Shown here: positions 1 through 7,257 of the stretch, piece by piece
Numbering within the stretch: position 1 is the stretch's first letter
Layout of the letters: every line of letters starts with the position of its first letter
Source of the DNA: Spirochaetae bacterium HGW-Spirochaetae-3
GTDB lineage: Bacteria > Spirochaetota > Spirochaetia > Treponematales > UBA12059
Length of the DNA: 64,000 nt
Reading direction: 5' to 3'
Assembly: GCA_002839315.1 (NCBI GenBank)
Contig: PGXV01000010.1
Location: forward strand, 1 to 64,000
Made by a program: the position numbers and the translations under genes
The notes under the pieces: model-generated
Databases searched by the model: none
What the model was told of the DNA's origin: nothing
Seen by the model: the letters and a program-made list of their open reading frames with translations, nothing else

Positions 1-120
1 AGTAATCAGTAATCAGTAATCAGTAATCAGTGGAAGATACGCTATCTTGATCACAGATCACAGATCACAGATCACAGATCACAGACCACTGATCACCGAT
101 CACTGATCACGGATATCTTC
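1..120. repeat. Heptamer tandem repeats flanking a short hairpin (site A)
   Basis: Four copies of AGTAATC (1-28) lead into the perfect hairpin AAGATA-CGC-TATCTT (34-48). Nine heptamers of consensus GATCACN follow (49-111), the first five identical (GATCACA). The block ends with GGATATCTTCTCC just inside the 3' end of the pepF gene. The same core, inverted and with fewer heptamers, recurs at 44466-44520. No coding potential is evident. It lies at the 3' end of pepF, so it might act as a termination or mRNA-end structure; that is inference. Confidence 0.85.
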
Positions 121-122
121 TC

Positions 123-1928
123 CTACACTCCGAGCGCGACTTTCAGCTCGCCGCACAATCGGGCGAACTCGGCGCAGGCGGCGGCGACGGGCTCGGGGCT
201 CGACATGTCGACGCCGGCTACCTTCAGCGACTCGATAGGGAAGCGGGAACCGCCCGAGCGCAGGAACTCGTAGTATTTCCCCGTGGCGCCCTTCTCGCCG
301 GACAGCACCTTCTTGGACAGCGCTATCGACGCGGATATGCCGGTCGCGTACTTGTACACGTAGTACGAGTTGTAGAAGTGCGGGATGCGGAGTCCTTCGA
401 GGTCGCTCGTCGATTCGAAGCGCATTTCCGGCCCGAAGTACTTCTCCAGGAGCCCTCGGTACTCGGAGCGCAGCGCGTCGACGGTCAGGGGCTCGCCGGC
501 CTCGAGCATGGCGTGGGCGCGGTGCTCGTACTCGGCGAACATGGTCTGCCTGAACAGGGTGGCCAGGATGTCGTCGACCCTGGAGGCGAGGAGGTAGGTC
601 TTGAGCTCGGTCGACTTCGCGGTCTTCGTCATGTAGTCGAACAGGAGCGCCTCGTTGAAGGTGCTCGCGACCTCGGCCTCGAAGATCGTGTAGTTGTAGT
701 GCATGAACGGATTGGCCTTGGCGGAATAGTACGAGTGCATCGAGTGGCCACCCTCGTGGGCCATCGTGAACACGTCGCGTATGACGTCGTCCTTGTAGTT
801 CATCAGGATATAGGGGGCGCCCGCGAACGAGCCCGCGGAGAAGGCGCCGGAGCGCTTGCCCTTGTTCTCGTAGCGGTCAGCCCATGAGCCCAGGAGGCCG
901 CCCCGGAGCGTCGATACGTACTCCTCGCCGAGCGGGGCGAGCGCGGCGGAGACCGCGTCGACGGCCTGTTCCCAGGTATGGGATACCTTGACCTGGCCGA
1001 CGAGGGGTACGTAGACGTCGTAGTGCCGCAGCTCGTCGAGCCCGAGGGCCTTCTTCCGCAGCGCGTAGTACTCGTGGAGGACGGGCAGGTTGGCGCCGAC
1101 GGTGGAGACGAGGTTGTCGTAGACGCTCTCGGGCACGTCGTCGGCGAACAGCTCGCGGGCGCGGCTGGACGGGAAGTTCCGGACGGTCGACTGGTACGAG
1201 TCGAGCTTGCACTGGCCGGCGTACAGCTGGGCTACCGTGTTCTTGTGGGCGTCGTACTCGGCGTAGAAGCGGAGGTAGGCGTCTCGGCGGACCCTCCGGT
1301 CGGAACCGTGCATGAACGACGAGAAGGTGGACTGAGAAAGCGGCCGGGATCCTTCCGGGGTATCGACGGAGCCGAAGTCGAGGTCGACGTTGGTCAGCAC
1401 CGAGAACGCCTCCTGGGGCGTCGTGGCGGCGTCGGCGGACAGCGCGAGCAGGCGCTCCTCGGCCTCGGACAGCACGTGGGGCTTGTAGCGCAGTATCCTG
1501 GACAGGAAGACGCGGTATTCGCCGTAGCGCTCCTCGGCCATCCAGGCCTGGATGGCGGCCTCGGGAACGCGCTGCAGCTCGGGAGTGAACCAGCTCCACG
1601 CGCCCGCCCCCTTGGTCGCGGCCATCATGTACCTGGCCATGCGCCCGCGCGAGCCCGAATCGCCCTCGTCCTCGGTCTGGCGCAGGTGGGCGTAGTAGCC
1701 GAGGCGCTCGTCGAGCATCGAGTATTCCTTGCGGAACGACAGCGCCGCGTACAGCGAGTCGGAGGAGGCGGCGATGGTGCCGCGGAACGCGGGAATACCG
1801 TCCATCATCGCCTCGTAGGCCGCGAGGTCGGCCTCCCAGGCCGATTCGTCCTTGGAAAGGCTGGAAAGATCCCAGCGGTGCGCCGCGGGTACGTCCTTGC
1901 GGGCGGGGATGTCATGCGTCTCGGTCAT
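123..1928 (-). CDS. pepF: Oligoendopeptidase F (M3B zinc metallopeptidase)
   Basis: This 601-residue cytoplasmic peptidase would hydrolyse short peptides. The zinc signature HEGGH lies near residue 390, followed by the M3 family's downstream glutamate-rich helix (EAEVASTFNE). The length matches the usual ~600 residues of PepF. I chose the ATG at 1928 because AAAGGAG lies about 8 bases upstream; an in-frame ATG at 2027 would add 33 residues with no family resemblance and would run through the predicted promoter. The gene is transcribed divergently from the phosphatase gene at 2049. The family assignment is firm, but the physiological peptide substrates cannot be read from the sequence. Confidence 0.95.
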   Translation of the reverse strand: MTETHDIPARKDVPAAHRWDLSSLSKDESAWEADLAAYEAMMDGIPAFRGTIAASSDSLYAALSFRKEYSMLDERLGYYAHLRQTEDEGDSGSRGRMARYMMAATKGAGAWSWFTPELQRVPEAAIQAWMAEERYGEYRVFLSRILRYKPHVLSEAEERLLALSADAATTPQEAFSVLTNVDLDFGSVDTPEGSRPLSQSTFSSFMHGSDRRVRRDAYLRFYAEYDAHKNTVAQLYAGQCKLDSYQSTVRNFPSSRARELFADDVPESVYDNLVSTVGANLPVLHEYYALRKKALGLDELRHYDVYVPLVGQVKVSHTWEQAVDAVSAALAPLGEEYVSTLRGGLLGSWADRYENKGKRSGAFSAGSFAGAPYILMNYKDDVIRDVFTMAHEGGHSMHSYYSAKANPFMHYNYTIFEAEVASTFNEALLFDYMTKTAKSTELKTYLLASRVDDILATLFRQTMFAEYEHRAHAMLEAGEPLTVDALRSEYRGLLEKYFGPEMRFESTSDLEGLRIPHFYNSYYVYKYATGISASIALSKKVLSGEKGATGKYYEFLRSGGSRFPIESLKVAGVDMSSPEPVAAACAEFARLCGELKVALGV

Positions 1929-1998
1929 ATCGTTCGCTCCTTTATTCCGATGGGAAGAAGGCCCGAAGGTCGTTCCTAAACATCGATTCGTAGGGTAC

Positions 1999-2027
1999 AC
2001 TATAGCCGCTGAGCGAAGGCGCTCCAA
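1999..2027 (-). promoter_or_regulatory. Putative sigma-70 promoter of pepF
   Basis: On the minus strand a -35-like TTGGAG (2027-2022) is separated by 17 bases from TATAGT (2004-1999), a 5/6 match to the -10 consensus. It lies about 65 bases upstream of the chosen pepF start. The -35 match is weak. Confidence 0.5.
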
Positions 2028-2048
2028 GCCCGTTTCGATGGACGGCCG

Positions 2049-3278
2049 ATGGTGAACGATCAGGACATGGCGACATTGCGTCTCGTGCTATCATTGCTGG
2101 GGGCCGGCAGTTCGTCGTTGATAGCGCTGGGCCCCGAGGGCCGTATTCGGGGCGTATTGCCCGCCGACCGGGCCTTCGCCGGCCACGCCGTAGCCGATCT
2201 GGTAGGCAAGCCCTTCGCCGCCGCGCTGAAGGCGGATTTCGTGCGGGTCTTCGACGGCAAGGACTCGTGGGACGAGTTGGGGTACTTCGTCGACGGCTCG
2301 GGCGAGCGCAATCCCTATATGGTGCGGCGCTTCGAGGGGGCGGGCCAGCCGTTCAGCGGCCTGTTCCCCGCGTCGGAACGCTTCGTACTGGCCTCGCCGC
2401 TGTCGGTCTACGCGTCGCTCGAAGGCATGCACGAACGGGCTATCGCCGAGCACTCGCGGGAGCTCGAGGAGATGAACCGGAAGCTCAAGCGCCGCTCGGG
2501 CAGGCTCAAGAAGGCCATGGCCATACTCGAGACGCGCAACAAGCAGATGATAGCCGACCTCAACCTCGCGGTGGAGCTGCAGAAGAGCCTCCTGCCCAAG
2601 GACTATCCCGACACGGACCACATCTCGTTCACGCACCGCTATATCCCGATGGCGATGGTCGGCGGCGACTTCTTCGATATCGTCAAGCTTTCGGAGAACG
2701 AGATCGGGGTGATGATGAGCGACGTATCCGGGCACGGCGTGGCGCCGGCGTTCATCACGGCGATGATAAAGAGCTCGTTCGACTACCTCGTAGGCAAGGA
2801 GGCGGGGCCAGCGGCGGTGCTGTCCAGGCTTAACGACGAATTCGCCAAGATCATCGAGACCGACCATTACGTGACGGCCTGCTTCGCGGTATTCGACTTC
2901 GGCACGATGACATGCCGATACTGCAACGCGGGTCATCCGCCGCAGCTCATCGCCCACGTGGACGGTAGCTTCACCGAGCTTCCGGCGAACAATCCCATCA
3001 TCGGGATGCTCGAGGACTACGAGTACGAGGAGGCCGTCGTGCCGTTCGGGGGCGGCGACGTCATATGCTTCTATACCGACGGCGTCATCGAGGCGCGCGC
3101 CGGCGACGACTCGATGTTCGGCGTCGACGGCATCAAGGCGAGCGTCAGGGCCGCCATGGCGGAGTCCCTCGACGGCATGGCGGACAAGTTGATCACCGAC
3201 CTCATACAGTTCATGAAGGACCCGTACTTCGAGGACGACATAACGATGCTGTTCGGTCAGGCGATAGAGAGCCTCTGA
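2049..3278 (+). CDS. PP2C-type (SpoIIE/RsbU) serine phosphatase with N-terminal sensor-like region
   Basis: A 409-residue protein. Residues 1-120 look like a PAS-type sensor fold, residues 125-180 are a charged coiled coil, and residues 195-409 are a SpoIIE/PP2C phosphatase domain. The metal-binding motifs are GGDFFD (205-210), DVSGHG (225-230) and FYTDGV near residue 348. Enzymes of this type dephosphorylate anti-anti-sigma (STAS) proteins in partner-switching pathways. No STAS or anti-sigma kinase gene is adjacent, so the partner is unknown. There is no transmembrane segment, so it should be cytoplasmic. The ATG at 2049 has a poor ribosome site; an ATG at 2067 (preceded by CAGGA) is an alternative. 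It ends 10 bases from the convergent peptidase gene. Confidence 0.9.
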   Translation: MVNDQDMATLRLVLSLLGAGSSSLIALGPEGRIRGVLPADRAFAGHAVADLVGKPFAAALKADFVRVFDGKDSWDELGYFVDGSGERNPYMVRRFEGAGQPFSGLFPASERFVLASPLSVYASLEGMHERAIAEHSRELEEMNRKLKRRSGRLKKAMAILETRNKQMIADLNLAVELQKSLLPKDYPDTDHISFTHRYIPMAMVGGDFFDIVKLSENEIGVMMSDVSGHGVAPAFITAMIKSSFDYLVGKEAGPAAVLSRLNDEFAKIIETDHYVTACFAVFDFGTMTCRYCNAGHPPQLIAHVDGSFTELPANNPIIGMLEDYEYEEAVVPFGGGDVICFYTDGVIEARAGDDSMFGVDGIKASVRAAMAESLDGMADKLITDLIQFMKDPYFEDDITMLFGQAIESL

Positions 3279-3288
3279 CGGCCGACGA

Positions 3289-4203
3289 TCAGGCTACGGA
3301 GGCGGGGACCCGGAGCGCCGCCAGCCTGCGCAGGAAGCGGGAGACGAGGTCGAACGCGTCGTCGGTGTACAGCGCGGGCGTATCGTCGGGGCCGTGGATG
3401 CGGCGCCAGGTCTCGGGCGTCCTCGAGCCGGGCTCGGACGGAGAGGCCCATGCGGGCAGGTCGCCGGGTCGCGCCAGAGCCTCGGCCTCGGCGCGCGGCA
3501 GCACGGTCACCGTGAGCGCCGGCAGTCCGGCCAGCATGAATCCCAGGTCTTCCCCGAACGGCACCGACGCCCGTATCACGGGCGCCCTGCCGGCCATCAT
3601 TCTCTCGACGGTCCTCGCCATGGCGTCGGTCTCGGCGACCATGGATTCCGACGCCCCGCCCCTCCTGCCGCCGTCGTTCCGCCTCGCGAGCCGTTCCGTC
3701 GCCCTGGACAGCACGAGCGCGTCCCCGCGTCCCGAAACGTCGAGAGGGAAGACCATGGACGATCGCAGGCCCATCGCCTCGGGGAAGCGCCCTTCCGCGG
3801 AGGCCCCCAGGAACGCCCGGCCCAATGCGTAGGATCCCTGGTCGCTCGGAGTAGCGGACTCCGCGAGGAACGCCGGCGAGCCGAGCTCCTCGCGGTCGGT
3901 AAACACGACGAGCGTATTGAAGGCGCCCTGGCCGGACGACAGGAATCCGACGAGCTGGAGGCACGCGGCCGAATTATCGAGGGCGCCCGGCGTCCCGGGA
4001 ACCCGGTCGTGGTGGGCGGTGACGACCTTGACCCGGTACCGCGGGTCGCGGGAGCCGCCCCTGGGCCAGGCGACGACGAATCGTCCCCCCGAGAGCTCGA
4101 GCGCGCGATGGCGTACGCCCGCGGCCCCGAGCGCCCCGGCGATCACGGAGCTCCGGTCGGCGAGCGGCGACATGAAGCGATCGAACCACGGGGGCAGGTC
4201 CAC
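3289..4203 (-). CDS. M28-family-like zinc peptidase
   Basis: A 304-residue protein with the metal-ligand pattern of M28 aminopeptidases. HHD is at 64-66, the bridging Asp is in GALDN (73-77), the acidic pair is in DREE (103-106), an FGED motif follows, and the terminal His is in IHGPDDT (269-275). M28 enzymes remove N-terminal residues or act on related amide substrates. There is no signal peptide. The GTG start at 4203 lies five bases after the stop of the upstream LacI gene, which suggests one transcript; an internal ATG at 4173 is possible. Being co-transcribed with a sugar-type repressor is unusual for a peptidase. The substrate is unknown. Confidence 0.75.
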   Translation of the reverse strand: MDLPPWFDRFMSPLADRSSVIAGALGAAGVRHRALELSGGRFVVAWPRGGSRDPRYRVKVVTAHHDRVPGTPGALDNSAACLQLVGFLSSGQGAFNTLVVFTDREELGSPAFLAESATPSDQGSYALGRAFLGASAEGRFPEAMGLRSSMVFPLDVSGRGDALVLSRATERLARRNDGGRRGGASESMVAETDAMARTVERMMAGRAPVIRASVPFGEDLGFMLAGLPALTVTVLPRAEAEALARPGDLPAWASPSEPGSRTPETWRRIHGPDDTPALYTDDAFDLVSRFLRRLAALRVPASVA

Positions 4204-4208
4204 GCGGG

Positions 4209-5303
4209 CTACGCCCCGGACCGCGGCGTAGCCGTAGAGCCCCTGACGACCAGCTCGTACGGCATAGCCGAGGCGTCTCCGCTCAGCGCGCCGTCCTGGA
4301 AGCGGAGCAGCGAGGCCCCTTCCGTCGAAGCGCCCTTCAGCATCGACAGCAGGGCCCTGGCGGCCACATAGCCCTTCATATAGCCCGGCTGGCGAATGCT
4401 CGTCAGGCCTGGGCTCAGGAGCGACGCGAACTCTATGTCGTCGAACGACGCTATCGACAGGTCCGAGGGGATGGAAACGCCCCTGTCGGCGCAGACCTGG
4501 TACAAGCCCATCGCCACGATGTCGGCCATGGCGATGACGGCGGTGGCCGAACCGTCGTCGAGTATGCGCGAGGCCGCGGCCCGTCCGCCGTCGAGGGAAC
4601 CGGCGCTCCGGTACGCCGCGAGGCCCGTGCGGCTCGGGTCGAGCCCGAAGGCGGCCATCGCGCGGCCGAAACCGGCCATGCGCCTGCGGCAGACGATGGA
4701 TCCGCGAGCCGGTACGTCGCGACCGTTCGAGGGGAAACAGGGGGCGGATTCCAGCTCTATCACCGCTATGCGCCGGTGCCCGAGCCCGAGCACGTGGCTC
4801 ATCAGCTCGAAGGCGGCGGCCTCGTCGTCGATGCCGACGTTGGGAAACCCCGCCTCGGAGTCGCCGTCTATCGTCACGAGGGGGATATTACGGTTGCGAA
4901 TCAATGTAACGACGTCGTGGTCCTGGCCTACGCCGATAGCGAGCATCGCGTCGACGACGGCCCGTCTGGCCGCCTCCATGACGCGCCCCCCGATGGGCGG
5001 CACGATCATCAGGGCCGACTCGCGCTCGAGGCACGCGGCCCCTATGCCCTGCGTGAGCTCCCCGAGGTAGGGGTTCCTCAGCGCCTCGTGGATGGGCTGG
5101 GGCAACAGGAGGCCGATCGCGCCGATGCGCTTCGTGGTGAGGGTTCGGGCTATCGGATCGGGTACGTACCCGAGCTCCTCGGCGATGCGCAGGACCCTCT
5201 CGCGGGTCGCGGCGGACAGCTTGGAGGGGTTGTTGAACGCGAACGATACGGTCGTCTTGGAAACACCGGCCTTCAAGGCGATATCTTTGATGGTAATCCT
5301 CAT
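4209..5303 (-). CDS. LacI/GalR-family transcriptional regulator
   Basis: A 364-residue repressor-type protein. The N-terminal helix-turn-helix (residues 4-25, IKDIALKAGVSKTTVSFAF) and hinge helix (about 48-56) are canonical, followed by a periplasmic-binding-protein-like effector domain ending with VVRGST. It heads a two-gene unit with the M28-like peptidase. It is divergent from the nucleoside kinase gene, whose upstream region it shares, and it may regulate itself or both directions. The ligand cannot be predicted. A residue run around 195-210 (SNGRDVPARGS) is longer than in most family members. Confidence 0.93.
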   Translation of the reverse strand: MRITIKDIALKAGVSKTTVSFAFNNPSKLSAATRERVLRIAEELGYVPDPIARTLTTKRIGAIGLLLPQPIHEALRNPYLGELTQGIGAACLERESALMIVPPIGGRVMEAARRAVVDAMLAIGVGQDHDVVTLIRNRNIPLVTIDGDSEAGFPNVGIDDEAAAFELMSHVLGLGHRRIAVIELESAPCFPSNGRDVPARGSIVCRRRMAGFGRAMAAFGLDPSRTGLAAYRSAGSLDGGRAAASRILDDGSATAVIAMADIVAMGLYQVCADRGVSIPSDLSIASFDDIEFASLLSPGLTSIRQPGYMKGYVAARALLSMLKGASTEGASLLRFQDGALSGDASAMPYELVVRGSTATPRSGA

Positions 5304-5326
5304 GGCGCCCCCGCTCGCCTGGGTCT

Positions 5327-5355
5327 ATAATATGGCCGTACATCGCAAAAGTAAA
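5327..5355 (-). promoter_or_regulatory. Putative promoter of the lacI-type gene at 5303
   Basis: Minus strand: TTTACT (5355-5350), 17 bases, then TATTAT (5332-5327), about 24 bases upstream of the ATG. The same AT block reads TATAAT on the plus strand (5326-5331), which could serve as the -10 of the kinase gene, although no good -35 is visible there. Confidence 0.5.
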
Positions 5356-5385
5356 TCCAAAGCCTATCGTTAGAGGAGTACGAGC

Positions 5386-7038
5386 ATGCATCAGGTTACC
5401 ATACGCTATCCGTCGGGCAAGACGGTGGCGTTCCCGTCGGGCATCAAGGTCTCGGAAGCGACGGGCGGCTTCGGACCGCTGTCGCGACCGTTGGCGGCGG
5501 TGCTCGTAAACAACGAGCTCCAATCGCTCGACGCCCACGTCCTCACGAACTGCGCTATGGAGCCGGTCCTGATCGACTCGGCCCAGGGCGCCTTCTCGTA
5601 TCGCCGCTCGCTGTGCTTCCTGGCCGCGATAGCCGCCCGGGACCTTTTCCCCGGGCGCGACCTGGTCGTAGGCCAGGCCATAGGGTACGGCTTCTACCAT
5701 CGCTTCGAGGACGGCCCGACGTCGAAGGCGGACATCGAGGCCCTCGGCGATAAAATGAGGGAGCTCGTCGCCAGGGACATCCCGGTCGCGATGCAATGGT
5801 GGAGCTACGAGGACGCTATCGCGTACTTCGAGCATAACGGCCAGGAGGATACGCTCCTCCTCCTCGAACTGACGAACGAGCCGCGCATAGCGCTCAACGA
5901 GTGCGCCGGGTTCCGCGACCTGCACGTGACGCCCCTCGTCCCGTCCACCGGCGTGCTGACCACCTTCGAGCTGCTGCCGTACGACGAGGGCTTCCTCCTG
6001 CGCTACCCTCGCAAGGAGAATCCCGACGAGATACCGGAGTTCACCGACGATCCGCTCCTCTACAAGATCACCGACGACGCCAGGCGGCGCTCGGGGGTGC
6101 TCGGCGTGTCGAGCGTCGGAGCGCTCAACCGTATCAACGCGCCGAAGAAGATAAAGGACTACATTACGGTCGCCGAGTCGCTCATGACCAAGAACGTCGC
6201 GGAGCTGGCCGACCAGGTCGCGGCCCGGCGCGATACGGCCAAGGTCGTGCTGATAGCCGGCCCGTCGAGCTCCGGCAAGACCACCACGTCCAAGAAGCTG
6301 TCCATACAGCTACGCGTGCTCGGTTTCGAGCCGATGGTGATCGGTCTCGACGACTACTTCGTCGACCGTACGCGCACGCCCCGCGACGAGAACGGCGAAT
6401 TCGACTTCGAGTGCCTCGAGGCCCTCGACGTGGACTACCTGAACGAGCAGCTCCTCGAGCTGTTCGCCGGCGGGGAGGTCGAGCTGCCCGCCTTCGACTT
6501 CAAGTCGGGCGAGCGCAGGCCGTCGGGCAAGCGCCTCAAGCTGGGGGAGCGCACCATACTGATCATGGAGGGCATACACGGCCTCAACGACCGGCTGACG
6601 CCGCGCATTCCCAAGGAGCAGAAGTTCAAGATATACGTTTCGGCGCTGACGCAGATCAACCTGGACGAGCACAACCGCATATCGACGACGGACAATCGCC
6701 TGATACGGCGCATGGTCCGCGACAACCAGTTCCGCGGGCGTACGGCGCTCGAGACCATCAAGATGTGGCCGAGCGTCCAGCGCGGCGAGCGGCTGCACAT
6801 CTTCCCGTTCCAGAACGGAGCCGACGCGGCCCTCAACTCGGCCCTCGACTACGAGCTGGGCGTGCTCAAGGTCTACGCCGAACCGATACTGCGCTCCGTC
6901 AAGCCGATGGATCCCGAGTACTGCGAGGCCAAGCGCCTGCTCAACTTCCTCGCGTTCTTCGCCCCTATCCCGGCGCAGTACGTGCCCCAGGACAGTCTCG
7001 TCAGGGAGTTCATAGGCGAGAGTTCGTTCAAGTACTGA
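5386..7038 (+). CDS. Nucleoside (uridine-type) kinase with N-terminal TGS and ThrRS-like module
   Basis: A 550-residue protein. Residues 1-65 form a TGS-like domain. Residues 70-180 resemble the second additional (editing) domain of threonyl-tRNA synthetase. Residues 285-500 form a phosphoribulokinase/uridine kinase domain with Walker A GPSSSGKTTT near 291-300. The kinase would phosphorylate a nucleoside with NTP, probably in pyrimidine salvage; some homologues are annotated simply as nucleoside kinase. The ThrRS-like part lacks the HxxxH pair that is present in the ThrRS encoded at 24328-26064. AGAGGAG lies 7 bases before the ATG. A GC-rich hairpin follows the stop codon. Confidence 0.9.
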   Translation: MHQVTIRYPSGKTVAFPSGIKVSEATGGFGPLSRPLAAVLVNNELQSLDAHVLTNCAMEPVLIDSAQGAFSYRRSLCFLAAIAARDLFPGRDLVVGQAIGYGFYHRFEDGPTSKADIEALGDKMRELVARDIPVAMQWWSYEDAIAYFEHNGQEDTLLLLELTNEPRIALNECAGFRDLHVTPLVPSTGVLTTFELLPYDEGFLLRYPRKENPDEIPEFTDDPLLYKITDDARRRSGVLGVSSVGALNRINAPKKIKDYITVAESLMTKNVAELADQVAARRDTAKVVLIAGPSSSGKTTTSKKLSIQLRVLGFEPMVIGLDDYFVDRTRTPRDENGEFDFECLEALDVDYLNEQLLELFAGGEVELPAFDFKSGERRPSGKRLKLGERTILIMEGIHGLNDRLTPRIPKEQKFKIYVSALTQINLDEHNRISTTDNRLIRRMVRDNQFRGRTALETIKMWPSVQRGERLHIFPFQNGADAALNSALDYELGVLKVYAEPILRSVKPMDPEYCEAKRLLNFLAFFAPIPAQYVPQDSLVREFIGESSFKY

Positions 7039-7045
7039 GCCCTCG

Positions 7046-7080
7046 CGCCTCCCGGCGTCGATTCCGTCGCCCGGGAGGCG
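7046..7080 (+). terminator. Strong hairpin after the nucleoside kinase gene
   Basis: CGCCTCCCGG (7046-7055) pairs perfectly with CCGGGAGGCG (7071-7080) eight bases after the stop codon. There is no T-run, so this is either a non-canonical terminator or an mRNA 3'-end stabiliser. Confidence 0.55.
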
Positions 7081-7190
7081 TGGAAAGCCCTGAGACGCTT
7101 CTACATGTAGTCTCGTAACTATATATAATATCAAAATTTATCAAAAATACTCATCAAAACAACGTTAGTACAGAAAATGAAACTCATTTC

Positions 7191-7219
7191 TTTACAAATC
7201 GTCCGGTATGCTACACAAT
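7191..7219 (+). promoter_or_regulatory. Putative promoter of the family-5 ABC operon
   Basis: TTTACA (7191-7196), 17 bases, then CACAAT (7214-7219), 39 bases upstream of the binding-protein ATG. It lies in an AT-rich stretch (about 7110-7240) that contrasts with the GC-rich surroundings and also holds a TATAAT at 7124-7129. Nothing else was recognised in this 219-base gap. Confidence 0.5.
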
Positions 7220-7257
7220 GCGCTATCTATTCTCGTTCTCATGTAAGGAGGTTTTAC

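Noticed and set aside
1-120. Possible CRISPR array
   Set aside because: The units are seven bases, adjacent, without unique spacers, and no cas genes are nearby.
1929-2027. N-terminal extension of pepF to the ATG at 2027
   Set aside because: The extension has no family similarity, overlaps the predicted promoter, and the ATG at 1928 has a clear ribosome site.
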